Shown piece by piece: positions 10,701 to 23,800 of a stretch of 64,000 bases of DNA. The number at the start of each line of letters is the position of its first letter. Within the stretch, counting starts at the first letter, position 1. The notes below the pieces were generated by a model. The model did no database searches. It was given only the letters and a program-made list of their open reading frames with translations, and was not told the origin of the DNA. This DNA comes from Peromyscus leucopus. Taxonomy: Eukaryota > Chordata > Mammalia > Rodentia > Cricetidae. The translations under genes were made by a program, and so were the position numbers. The DNA is taken from assembly GCF_004664715.2 (NCBI RefSeq), contig NC_051069.1:7765501-7829500 (forward strand), given 5' to 3'.

Positions 10701-13700
10701 GAGTTATTGGGAAATCCTTCCCTGGAAAGCAGTAACTGGTAAATTCAAGACACCCTCTCAAGATGTGGAGTAAAGCTGGAGAAGAGTCTGGGCCAAGTCA
10801 TTTTGGGTCTTCATGTTCCAGATTCTGCCTGCACAGCTCCTCATCTCTGTGACTTCCTGCAGAAGTACTTCCTGGTTACAGCTTCAGGCCTGCTGCATTA
10901 ACTATTCTACACAGGTTCTCATCACACACAGGCAAAGCTAAATATCAATGATGTGAATGAGAAGGGAACCCTTTGGGTAAAGGCTTGCTTAGTAGAAAGT
11001 TCATGAACTCTTTACACTTGTGCATTGCTTTACTTTACTTCCTTGAACAGTTACTGAGGCTTTAGGGATATAGAGCCAAACATGACAGGTCCCTGCTGTG
11101 GATCAATGCAAGTCCAGAGGATCAGGGAAGTTAATAAACAATAATTATACAACGGTGTGGAAAGTACTGTAATGAAGGTGAATGCAGGAAGGTGAGGGGA
11201 AGAAAGACGCATTAAAACTGATGTCCTGCAGGCATGGACACTTAGATGTTTTAAGAGGAGGAAGAAGCCAGGTTTGGTGGCTCACACCTTTAATCCCAGC
11301 ACTTGGGAGGCAGAGGCAGAGGCAGGTGGATCTCTGTGAGTTCGAGACCAGCTTGGTCTACAAAGCGAGTTCCAGGACAGCTAGGATTATTATACAGAGA
11401 AACCCTGTCTTGAAAAACCAAAAGAGGAGGAAGAGGCTGTGAGTGCTGACTAATGTCAGCACCCTGTGTGTGCTCTTCCAACTCAGTGCTCAGAATAATC
11501 TTGAAATGTAAGTGGGTTTTTTTGTTTGTTTAACTTCCCCCCTCCGTTAGTGTGTGTGTGTCTGTGTGTGTGTGTGTGTGTGTGTATGTGTGTATGTGTG
11601 TGTGCAGGGCATATGTCTAGAGGTCAGGAGATAACCCAAGGAGTTGGTTCTCACCTACCATGTGGGCTCTGGGGATGAAACTCAAGTCTTGGCTGTAAGT
11701 ACCCTACCCATAGAGCTATCTCACTGGCCCATGAGAAGTCTTTTTTTAATTTTTTTTTTTTTTCCCGAGACAGGGTTTCTCTGTGTAGCCTTGGCTGTCC
11801 TGGAACTCACTCTGTAGCCCAGCCTGGCCTCGAACTCACAGAGATCGGCCTGCCTCTGCCTCCTGAGTGCTGGGATTAAAGGCGTGCGCCACCGCTCGGC
11901 TAAGTAGCAGTATTATTTTAAAAATTACGGAGGTTGAAGGGTTGTGGATTTGAAGGTGACAGGAAGATCAAATAAAAAATGATCAAAGTAGGACCGGAAC
12001 CAAGAGCTGGCTGACTTCAAGGCCATCTTTTGCTCTTTTCTCTAGCCATGTGCCTTTCATAAGCAAAGGCTTATTTACTTTTTAGTAAAAGGTGGCTTGT
12101 GTAAATCAGCCTTTCTGTTTAAAACAAAAGCATCAAATAAAAATATCAAAAACTCTTTGGGGCCCGCCTTGGCTATATAGCGAGTTCTCGGCCGACCACT
12201 CAGGGCTCAGTGGTGAGTCCTGTCTAGAGGGGCAGGGGAATGAACAGCAACATTCAAGAAAGTCAGTAAATAGGCAGAAGTGAAATTGGGAACTCAAATA
12301 AGGCTTTTGCCCTGAGCGTTTGCTCAGCTAAGTGAACTTGAACTTCAGCGTTGGCAGCCCAACAAGGTGCGGGGTATTAGAAGTTTTAAGATCAGAGTTT
12401 AAAATCTCCCAGAGGCATGACATATAATTTCTCCCCTAAAAACTGTCCTTTAGATCAAAACTCAAGATCTGTCAAAGGTGTGACATGCCACTGAAGTCTT
12501 TCCCTGCATCACTTAGGTCAGGCTCACCAGACGTAAGCTCCCTTTACCTTCCAATTCCCAAAAGGTTGTTGGAACAGTGAGCAAAGTAAGCCGGGCGGTG
12601 GTGGTGCACGCCTTTAATCCCAGCACTCAGGAGGCAGAGCCAGGCGGATCTCTGTGAGATCAAAACAAACAAACAGTGAGCAAAGTAGAAGAGAAGTCCT
12701 TGAGGAGTTAGAAGGGCTCATAAAAGGTGATACAGCCCAGGTTTACACAGTGAGGGTGTCAGGAACATCTCAGGACTTCATGTTCAAGTAGTCTCAGTAG
12801 GGTCCTTCCGTTTCTGGTAGGAGTAAGTGCAACATCAGGGTGGTGGTGCATGTCTTTAATCCCAGCATTTGGGAGACTGAGGCAAGCTGGTTTCTGTGAG
12901 TTTGAGGCCAGCCTGGTCTTCCAGGACAGCCAGGGCTACATAAACAGACCCTGTCTCAACAAATCAACAAATCAATAAATCAGTCAATCAATCAATCAAT
13001 CAGTCAGTCAGTCAATCATTCAGTCAAAAAGAGCAGCTCCTGCTCCTCTCTAGTGTAGCTATGCTGGTATCATTTAAAAACCTTTAGGCAAGTGTATTGG
13101 CTTATAATGATAGAGGTTCAGTGTACCATGTAGCTCTAACAATATTAAAGTTACATGTGCCTAGTGACACAGACCTCTCATATGTAAGTTATATGCTCTA
13201 AAATTATTACTGTCATGGGATCTCCTTTTTTCTCCCCTCTCTCTCAATTTTGAATTTTGAATTTGTTTCTGGCATAAGCCTTTTTAATTATTAATTAATT
13301 TGTTTTTGAAGACAGGGTTTTACTATGTAGTCCTGGCTATACTGGAACTCCCACTGTAGACCAGACTGACCTCATACTCATAGAGATCCAACTGCCTCTG
13401 CTTCCTGAGTGCTGGGATTAAAGGTGTGCGCCACCACACCCGACTATTTTAATTGTTTTATGTGTATATGGTTTATGGTGTTTTCTGTGTGTGTATATCT
13501 ATGCACCACATGCATGCCTTGTTCTGGGGAGGACAGAAGAGGGCACCAGATCCCCTGGGACTGGAGTTATAGATGGTTGTGAGTCACCATGTGGGTGTTG
13601 GAGATTGAACAAGGGTCCTCTGGAAGAACAGCTAGTGCTCTTAACTGCTGAGCCATCTCTCCAGCCCTATATAAGCCTTTTTTAAAACTGAAAGATATGC

Positions 13701-16700
13701 TTCTGTGACCGTCATCTTTGGAGAGGTTGAACCTAACATGCACAGTGTGTTTCTGGGCAGGACCTGTTCTATTTTGGCTCAGTTAGCACCTGACATCTCT
13801 GGCTCACAAAAATGTTTAGCCACCTACTTAGCTTGTGGTATGGCTAGGTATGTCAGCCTTGCTTGGACGTATCTGTCTGCCTGAGATTAGGAAACCAGGT
13901 CACCCACGCCTCTTTTGGTCCCCGCCCAAGGGAATTAGGGTAGTGGAACATAAGGAAAGACCTATGTAGTAAACTTACCTCTAAGGCATCCCGTAACTGT
14001 ATAGCCTTCCATGATAATATTTATATAGAAACTTATTTGTTGGGCTGGGGAATATAGCTCAGTGGTAGAGCATCCCCCAACATGCACAGGGCTCTGAGTT
14101 TGGTCTCCAACACTGTGAAAAACTGAATAAGACAAAAAGTGCAAAAAGTGCCTATTTTTCTTACTAATGATCCCCCATACCTCAGAAATGTAGCCCTCCC
14201 CCTTTTCAGTGGTTGACATGAGAATACAGAGTCATCCTTGCCATACTTATAGAAGTGGTTACACATTTAGTCCAGTTTTCCTTCTGGGATAAATCTTTAT
14301 TTTCTCTCCTTATCTGTTTTGGAAACACAATACCAGAAGATGAGGGGCCCAGTTCCCAACCCAACTTCCACCAGTGAGTTCTTGGGAGTGGTCTGAAATT
14401 AAGATTGATATTGTTGGTCTTGCATAATTCCAACAAGTCAAGGCAAGGTCTTCGTGTGTCCTCAGCTTCTGGAGTCTGTGTACTGAACAGATGCTCGGTT
14501 TAAGCTGGGTTCATATGCTCCACCGCTGGGCTTGTACCTTCAGATTTTCTGGAGCTGTGGAGTACTGGATGCTGAGGGTGGTTGGGGGCGTGGTCAGGGC
14601 ACAGGAGTGTACTTGGAAAGCTGTATCTTGGGTTGCCTTGGTGCATAACTGCCTGTAGTTCTGTCTTGGATTAGGTTCTTTAGTTCTGTCTGTCCTCCTG
14701 TCTCAGCGACTGTCCAGATTCTGGCCCCTCTGTGTGAAGTCTACACTTCCACCCAGGAGGTTAGTTCATTAAAGTTGGCCATTCACTCAGTCTTCACTCG
14801 ACCCTTTTTCTTGCTGCTCTTGGCTCTCACAGAGCATGCATGTAGGTACCCATTGATCTGGTGCACCTCCGCTCCAGGCTCCTCTCTGTCTTGGTGGTTT
14901 CCTTTGATGAGTGAGAGAGTCCAGAGAGCTGAGAGTCAAGCAGAAAAATAGATGTGTCAGTTATGATACGGGACTGCCCCGCCTCTCACACAGCTTCCCT
15001 GAATTGTTGGTAGGAGATTGACTTTTTTATATCAGGAAAAAGGCTTTAGTTTTACCTTAGGCTGCTGACAGTGTGCCTTAAAGCACTTTCTGGGGATAAA
15101 TGAGAAGTCTGGAAAATTTGGAGCCTGGTCCTCCTTTTCAGTTGGAAGTTGAGGGAATGTAGAGTCTGAGAATGTCAGACTGCAGCAGTGTGTTTGTGTT
15201 CGTTGACTGTGGTGAGCACAGCCCTGTTGTAATCCTTGTCTTCTCCATTTTGGTGTGGGGCTCCCACCTGGTGCAGGGCTCCCACCTGGTGAAGGTGCTC
15301 TCACCTGGTGCAGGTGCTCCTACCTGGTGCGGGGCTCCCACCTGGTGCAGGTGCTCCCCTGCAGGCTCCCACCTGGTGCAGGGCTCCCACCTGTGCAGGT
15401 GCTCCCACCTGGTGCAGGGCTCCCACCTGGTGCGGGGCTCCCTCCTGGTGCAGGTGCTCCCACCTGGTGCAGGTGTTCCCAACCACTCTGTTCCCATTGT
15501 CCTTGTTTCCCTCTCAACTCAAATAACCCACTGTCTGTCCATTCTCTCCATCTCCTTCCTTGCTGTCTTCTCACAGGAAGTGACTCATCTGTTCCGCTGG
15601 GTGATCAGGGATGCAGTCTCAGAGTTCTGTCTGTTCCTCCCTCCACCTCCCATAGCCCCTTGCCTGCCTAACCATCATAATGGATTGATTCACAGCCTGG
15701 TCATTCTGCAGTTAGAGCAGTTCAGAGTCCTTGGAGGAGGCTGCAGTCAGCTAGGTACCCATAGACACAGAACCTGCAGAGATGTGAACACACCCCCTCC
15801 ACACTCTTAGTGGGGAGGCACAGGGTAGGAGGTCAGTCTCCAGGAGGAGGAGGGAAGGAAGTTCCTGTTTTATTGTAATTTCTCCACATTAAAATGTCTC
15901 TTGTGTCCCTGTCTCTCTTCACAGAACCCCGCCATCAGCATCACAGAAAATGTGCTGCATTTCAAAGGTTAGTATCTGGGCAGATGACTGTAGCCCTCTG
16001 CAGAGGTCGCGAGGCATGAAGGCAGTTTCTCTTTTTAAAATTTTTAAAAAATAATTATTTTATCCATCCATCCATCCATCCATCTATTATTTATTTTGTT
16101 TTTAAACAGTCTCTCAGGATATGGCTTTGCATTGCTTAGAACTCACTATGTAGATCAGGCTGGCTTTAAACTCATACAGATCCGCCTACCTCTGCCTCCT
16201 GAGTGTTGAGATTAAAAGCACGTGTCACCATACTTTGCGAACATATTTCTATTTTCAAACTGTGTGTTTGTGTATGACCACAAAGTCCAGATGAGTGTGT
16301 CAAATCCTCTGGAACTGGAGTTACATATGGGTAGACACGTGAGTGCTAGGAACTGGACTCTGGTCCTGTGCAAGAGAAGCAAGACTTATATATAACTGCT
16401 GAGCTGTTTCTCCAGCCCCAGTATTTGTTTTTAAAAATCAGAGTATTTGGGCCATCTAGATGACTCCCTTCTAACCAAGTATTGCCACACGTCAGTGACT
16501 GCATCTGTGACCCACAATGAAATAGAACCTCTTTCTGACACAGTGTATAGACATACATGCAGGCAACACTCAGACACATAAGGTAAGTATTTACACTTTC
16601 AATTTATTGAAAAAATAAAACAGTTATAATGGAGACAAAGACAGACAACTTATTACATGTGTGCTGAGGAATGTGGGGATCAGTCCCAAGGCCCCCAACA

Positions 16701-16762
16701 TGCTGAGCATGTGCTCTGCACTGAACTGTATCCTCAGCCCAGGAGAACTTGTCTTTTCTTTT

Positions 16763-16816
<54 letters not shown>

Positions 16817-19800
16817 TTTCTTTCTTCCTTCCTTCCTTCCTTCCTTCCTTCCTTCCTTCCTTCCTTCCTTCTCTTCTTTCTCTCTCTATCTCTCTCTATC
16901 TCTATCTCTATCTCTATCTCTTTCTTTTTTTTTTTTAGACATGGTCTTGCTATGTAGTCCAGAATAGCCTTAAACTCTAGATCTTCTTGTCCCAGCCTTG
17001 TGAGTGCTGGATTATAGGCCTATATAATCCTTTGCTGTTCTGATGATCTCTGATTCCAAGGATTTAGCCCATATTTCCTCTGTAGCTCCTGAGCAGGCTT
17101 TCTGTTGTGCCCAGGAAAATGGGCCTGTGTTCACAGGCAGACAGTGGATGGGTCTCCTTTCTTTCTTGCCATTCTAGTTTTTTTCAGAGTTATTGCCTTT
17201 TTTTTTAAAAAAAGATGACATCTCATATAGCCCAGGCTGGCTACAAACTTGCTATGTAGCTGAGGATGACCATGAACTTTTGATCCTACTGTCCTCTACC
17301 TCTCAAGTACATGAGCTTCCGTGCCTGGCTTCCTGGGGTTATTGGACAGTGGAATTTCCATTGTACCTGCAGTTCCGCCCACCCTGGTGTACTTTCAAAG
17401 CCAGTCTGGCTCTGTTGTGTTTTCCAAGGTAGAGGTGTGGGGTAGTGCAGGCTTTAGGGTTTAGCCTATGATGAGCTGTTCTTCCGTAAGGAAAGTATGG
17501 TCTTAGTGTGTAATAGCCACCAGCACATATTAGACAGGTTGTACTATTTGGCCAGAGGAGGGAAGCGAAACCTTGAGGGAACCAGGTGAAAAAAACGCAG
17601 AGAGCAGAAGGGGAGGGGCTCCCGTGGGAGGTGCTGGGTCTAGTGGTCTCTGGCACCTGGGCAAAGAGACAGCTTGATTTGGGGAGAGATCCTTATCCTG
17701 GCTCACGGATGGGGTGGCCCCCTCAGGGACTGTCCCCTCAGATCTGCCCATCCTCTGCTCTGTTGCATTTGGAACTGCTAAAGGACAGGTCGGCTCCTGC
17801 CTTCCTTTTGTGTTCCTGGTTGGAAGGTTTTTAAATGAGAATTGTCTTTGAGAGATCATTTAGCATTTCCATGTACTCTGTAGTTCTCTCATTCATCTCT
17901 CTCTCCCTCTCTCTCTGTTTCCCTCTCCTTCCCCCCTCCCTGACTCTGTTTGTCTCTGTTCTGGGATTTGAACCCAGGGCCTGGTGCATGCTGGCATATA
18001 CCCATGAACTCCACATCCCAATCCTGTGGCCTGCCTTAACCCAGTCAGGGTGGCACACACACCTGACTTTTTTCTCCTAGGATTTAGAATGTAAATCTAG
18101 TAGTAGATGTGTAGTAAATGTGAGGGTTAAATTTTGTCTATGTGCCTCCTTGGGCCTCTAACTTCTTCCTTCTCTCCTCCTTCCTCTTTTCTTATTCGTT
18201 TTCTCCTCCTTTTTTTCCTGTTATTGTGCTGGGTGTTCTCCAGACTGTTTTAAGGTAGCAGAAATAGTCCAAAACAGACCATAAGTAAACACACAGAACT
18301 CAAGTTTGCCCATGGTTTGGTTATCCATCTGTTGAGTCACTCTGTCCTTATGCTTCCATACTTCCATGCTTTTGATGGGAACTGTTAACTTTGGCCTTCT
18401 TTTTCAAAGCACTGTAGCAGGCTGGTTTTTGGGTGGCCTTGCTCTACTCAAATTCACAAAACTCCACTTTCTTTTATTTGCAGCCCAGGGACACGGTGCC
18501 AAAGGAGACAATGTCTATGAATTTCACCTGGAGTTCTTAGACCTCGTGAAGCCGGAGGTATGTTCTCTGTTTTCTCATAGCCTTTCCATTTAGAAAGTGC
18601 ATACTAGTAGCTGAGTGAAACGAAAGGCAGGATCTGAGGATGGAGAGGAAAGGGGAGCGATACCATTCTATTTGGAACAGAGCTCTGGCCTTAGAGAGAG
18701 GAATGGGAATGCTGGGAGGCCTGAGCTGCATCTGGTTTTGCACATCATTTGTGATATCAACTTCCGTTTTTCTCATGTGTTAGATGAGGGCTCAGGTGAA
18801 GTCTCTGGATCTCTTCCAGTTCTGGTGAGAGTAGCGGGGAGTAGGGTGACAGGTGGTTGAACCCCTCACCATGAGGTTTTCATGAGACTCAGTCACTCTG
18901 GCAGCAAGGATCCTAGTAAGCAGAAAGGATGAAGGTAGCTGGTCTTGAAAGAAAATGCTGGGAGTATGAAAGCAGTTTCCTTCTTTTAGCCCTAGGAAGC
19001 CGATGGTTCTGGATTCATACTTCTTGCTTGGGGGCTTGAGTTGATGAATTTCCTTGTGCAGGGGCTTGTTCTGAGAGAGCTCAGATAGTCAGCCCCGGCA
19101 TAGGGCCTGGGAACATGTCATGGGCTTGCCATGGAGATAGAGTGAAAAGCTAAAACAGAATCAGAGAAAGACACTACAGTTCTTACCAGCTGTTCTAGAG
19201 CCCTTGCTCTAGACTATGCTCCATGTAGTCTACCTATGCAATGTCCTCTGCAGAAGCAGAGAAGGAAAGGAGGAAGTACCATGCAGCTTCTCCGTGGAGC
19301 CACACCAGCATGGTGCAGTCAGTGCGTGGAAAAGGAGTCCTCACACTCTGACCTTCTCTCTAGCCGGTGTACAGGCTGACCCAGAGGCAGGTGAACATCA
19401 CAGTCCAGAAGAAGGTGAGCCAGTGGTGGGAGAGGCTCACCAAGCAGGAGAAGCGCCCACTGTTTTTGGCCCCTGACTTTGATCGCTGGCTGGATGAATC
19501 TGATGCAGAAATGGAGCTGAGAGCCAAGGTGAGGAAGCATGCTAAGCCCTCATTACTGAAGCTAGAAATCATGAGGGTTTGCTAGAATGGGGACACATTA
19601 CACACTGACTTGAAGGCCTGGCAACATGACTGTAGAGTCCTCATCATGGAAGTGCAGTAGGTTGCTTCACTTGGGGTTCAGTTCATACGGTGTTTACCCC
19701 AGGGCCAGGCTAAGGTGATGGTTTCTATGGGGAAAGGTAAAATACCGTTCTTATCACATGTCAGGGATACATAGATTCAAAAGCAGAGCACTGCTGGCCA

Positions 19801-20841
19801 AGGCAGTGCTTATCAGGGTCCTCTCCCTCTTCTTCACTGTACTCTTGGGAAAGAAGTCACTATGTGGATCACACTTTCAGAGTAGGGAGATATGTTTTCA
19901 TATCATTTGTTTGAAAATTTTCTACATGAAACATTCTCCTGTTCTCTCTCATTTCTTTATTCAGTCATTTCCACTATTGTATGCATAGGATTATAATCTA
20001 ATACGATTTTTGTTGCTCAGATCATTCCAGCTGTGGCCAGTGGAGGCTCTACCACTTGGCCTAGTGTGTCTTTCAGAAAGCTTCACCATTGTAGGTTTGT
20101 TTTTTTCTTTTCTTTTCTCTTCCCTCTTTCTTACTTTCTGGCACTCTGTACTCTACCTCAGGTACAGCTTATATGTCCTTTGCTTCGGTCCTAGAATGAC
20201 TGTTTCTTTAAGGAGCCATCTTTTTTTTTTTACATTTTTTATTTCATTTTATGTGTATTGGTATTTTGTCTGCATGTAGGTCTGTGCCCACAGAGTCTAG
20301 AAGAAGGCATCAGAACCCCAGGAACTGGAGTTACAAATGGTTTTGAGTCACCGTGTGGGTGCTAAAAACCTAACCTTAGGTCCTCTGGAAGAGCGCCAGT
20401 GCTCTTAACCACTGAGCCATCTCTCTAGTCCAAGCTGTCTTATTTTTGGAGAGTGATATTAGCAACCAGATCAGCTGACAGTGAGGAAATACAGGTGTGC
20501 ATACTCACACATACATGTACTTAGAAATATAGCTTTGTGTCTGTTTGTATATTAAGCTAAACGTAAGTTTACATTGAAGTTGGACATGATCTTAACTTCT
20601 GAAAAAAACAAACACATACACCTTATACTAGAAATGTAGAAGTCTCAAATGGGGGTGCTGGAGAGGTGGTTCAGTAGGTAAGAACAAGTACTGCTCTTGC
20701 AGAGGATCTGAGTTCTGTTCCTAGCACCCACATCAGATGGCTAACAGCCCCCTCTAGCTCCAGCTCCAGGGGATCTGGTGCCCTCTTCTGACCTCCTCTG
20801 ACACCTGCACTCACATGGAGACACAGACACACACACACACA

Positions 20842-20886
<45 letters not shown>

Positions 20887-23800
20887 CACACACATAAACT
20901 CCTAATTAAAAGTAAATAAACAAAATCTTTAAAAAAAAAAAAGAAGTCTGAAACTGGCACCTCCTGCCTTAAGCTACTGTTCCTTTGGTGCTCTAACAAG
21001 TCTACAAAGGGTGTCCCTAAGAGTACAGGATTGTCCCTATGCTCAAGGCTAAAGCTGTGATCTGGGACAGTCTCCTCAGCAGAACCTAGAACACAGTGGG
21101 AGGAGGTGGCCTGAGGGGTTCGGATCTCTTTCCTGGCCCCTGGCCTTTGGTAAGCATACAGGAATTCTCACTTGTATTCTTGGAAATTTTCTGTCTAAAT
21201 TCTAGGAGGAAGAGCGCCTCAATAAACTCAGACTAGAGAGCGAAGGTTCCCCTGAAAGTAAGTGGCTGGAGGTGGCTGCCAGTCAACCTGTGATGGAGTT
21301 GGCGGGGTGGGGGTGGGGGTGAGAGGGTGGGGGGGTGAGGGGGGGGGGGGTGAGAGGGTGGGGGGGGTGAGAGGGTGGGGGTGGATGTGGCAGGAGAGGA
21401 GAGTGGGGAATTCACCCGATGAATGCTTGAGTGAGTCTGTGTTTAGTTTTCAAGTTAGGCATACACATTAAAGCCTCACTTTTAAAGATGGTTCCCTTCT
21501 GTTTGGGACTGGCCTGTCTGAGTAAACCAAGGCTAAGGTAGCAGACAAGAACCTTGGTCTCCTGGACAGAGTAGGGGCAGATGGCACCCAAACCTGCAGC
21601 CTGGGGTCTCCTCTCACTTGAAGTCTGAAGGGCTGTGCCATAGATGCCTATGGTTATCAGCTCTCGAAATGGAAAGTGTTTGCATGTGTGCCTGTGTACC
21701 ATGTGCATGTGGGGTGCTTGAGGAGACCAGAAGAAGGTGTGGCATCTCCTGAAACTGGAGTTAAAGCCACTGGTGAGCTTCGATGTGGGTGCTGGGACCA
21801 AACCAGGATCCTCTGCAGTAGCCGGGCTTGACCACTGAGCTGGCTCTCCAGCCCCTGTTCAGAGTTTTAATTTTTTATTGTTGTTGTTGTTGTTGAGATA
21901 AGGTCTCACTTTGTAGTCCTGGCTGGCCTGGAATTCAATATGTAGACCAGGCTGGCCTTGGACTCCCAGAGAGCTGCCAGTTTCTGCCTCCTGAGCGCTG
22001 GGATTAAAGGCGTGTGCCACCCTGCCCAGCTATTCCGAATCTTAGAAAAAAATTCATTTTATCTAACCAAATGTTTATTAGAAAGAAGGTCTATAAGTGA
22101 ATATATAATGTTTTTGGTGATGGTGCAGCAGCCACCTGTTCCACACACTGCCTGGAAAGCACCGAGCAGCTCTGGGTGGGGCTGGGTGAGTTCATTGTGG
22201 GCACCGTCCTCAAGAACTGTGCTCTAGTGGAAGGCTCCACAGGACTGTGGACAATTGTGTGAACAACAGAACGAGATGAGGCCCAGTGCTCATCCTGAAT
22301 CAAACTTTTGCAAGGGCATTATTTGGCGTGCCATAAGTGAGGAAGGAGAGCTTTAGAGAGTGGTTTCCAGATTGTGTTCTCTGGTACCTCAAGGGGTCCC
22401 ACAAATGCTTTGGAGGGTAGGTGTTTCAAGAAGCTCCACTTTAGTTGACACAGATCTTGTCTTTTATACATTAAGGTTCTGAGTGTGTGTGTGTGTGTGT
22501 GTGTGTGTTGTGTGTGTGTGTTTTGGTTTTTCGAGACAGGATTTCTCCATGTAGTTTGGTGCCTGTCCTGGATCTCGCTCTGTAGACCAGGCTGACCTTG
22601 AACTCATAGAGATCTGCCTGGCTCTACCTCCCAAGTGCTTGTATTAAAGGTGTGCGCCACCGCTACCCGGCTTGTTGTGTGTTTTAAAATGAGTTTTAAA
22701 AAGGATTTGAGTGGCCACTAATTTAGAGAAATAGTCTTCAAAGAATAAAAAGACAGTCTCTAAAGAGGATTAGTGGAGGCAAAGAACAACATAAGAAGCC
22801 ACCTTGATGAAGATGCCTGCTGTGCAAGGACCTGAATTCCATCTCTGGAACCTACATAGAGGTGGAAGGAGAAAACTGACTTCCCAGAGTTGTCCTCTGA
22901 CCTCCACACTTGAGCCGCACCGCATGCACCCGCCCCCTAATAATAACAACAGCAACAGGTTTTTGTTTGTTTGTTTGAAATTTTGAGACAAGGTCTCACA
23001 AAATAGCCTTTGGCTGGCCTAGAACTCACTATATAGACCAGGCTGGCCTCAAACTCACAGCTGTCCTCCTGCCTCTGCCTCTGCCTCCAGAGTGTAGGGC
23101 ACCAACATGACTGGCCCAATAATAAAGTTGTTTTTTACAGGCTACCTTTGATATTTACATTAAATTTTTTTTAGCGTTTTAAACTTCAGACATAATAAAA
23201 TTTTTTTTAAACATATCTGGATTTTAGGATGCTAAACAAAGTTTTAGCTGTTTTTTCAAAATTCATACTTTCCTGATGATTGGGTTCTTCATGCTGGGGA
23301 AGGCAGTGTACATTTTTATATTATGAAGAAAAGTGTGATTAAGTGTGTTAAGTCTGGTAATTTTTGGCCTTACAGGATGGACTGTTTTGTTTGATCACAC
23401 TATTAAATGTGGTGGTTTGGACATCAGCCAAGTGTTGATGAGAATATTGATGTCACATTTGGCATGGAGCAACAAAAGCTGAGCTCCTCCTCTTTGCCTG
23501 AGACTCAGCTTTTCTTCCCCTCTCTTGTGAGGGGGCTGTAAGGCCACACCCTTCACAACCCTAGCTCTGTAGACATCTTCCTGCCTATGGCTGGATCCTC
23601 ATCCTGCCCGTCTCTAGAGGTACAACTCAGATCCTGTTGTATCCGGAGACCCACCTACTATTTTCCCTGTCTAATATCTTTTTTCCCCACCTGTAAATCT
23701 TCAGAAGATGTTCTTTGAAAAGCTATAGCTTTTCAACCAACTGTAAACTCTTAGAGGCAGTGTTACACTTTCACTTTTTCATGTCCCCATAATGCTCTTC

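Noticed and set aside
14043..14125. tRNA-like A-box/B-box sequence as a tRNA gene
   Set aside because: The sequence follows the ID SINE pattern and ends in an A-rich tail. No acceptor stem pairs. The same holds for the other ID copies.
15172..15810. 212-codon plus-strand ORF through the 18-bp VNTR
   Set aside because: The unit is a multiple of three without stops. Low-complexity hexapeptide repeats, open frames on the opposite strand and a location within HACD3 intron 1 make it non-coding.
16657..16967. Phe/Leu/Ser-rich ORFs in three frames
   Set aside because: Translation of the TTTC/TTCC tract.
19319..19572. ORFs antisense to HACD3 exon 4
   Set aside because: Shadow frames of a real coding exon, with no splice sites or recognisable product.
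20671..20999. Cys/Val-rich minus-strand ORFs
   Set aside because: Translation of the CA repeat in a B2 tail.
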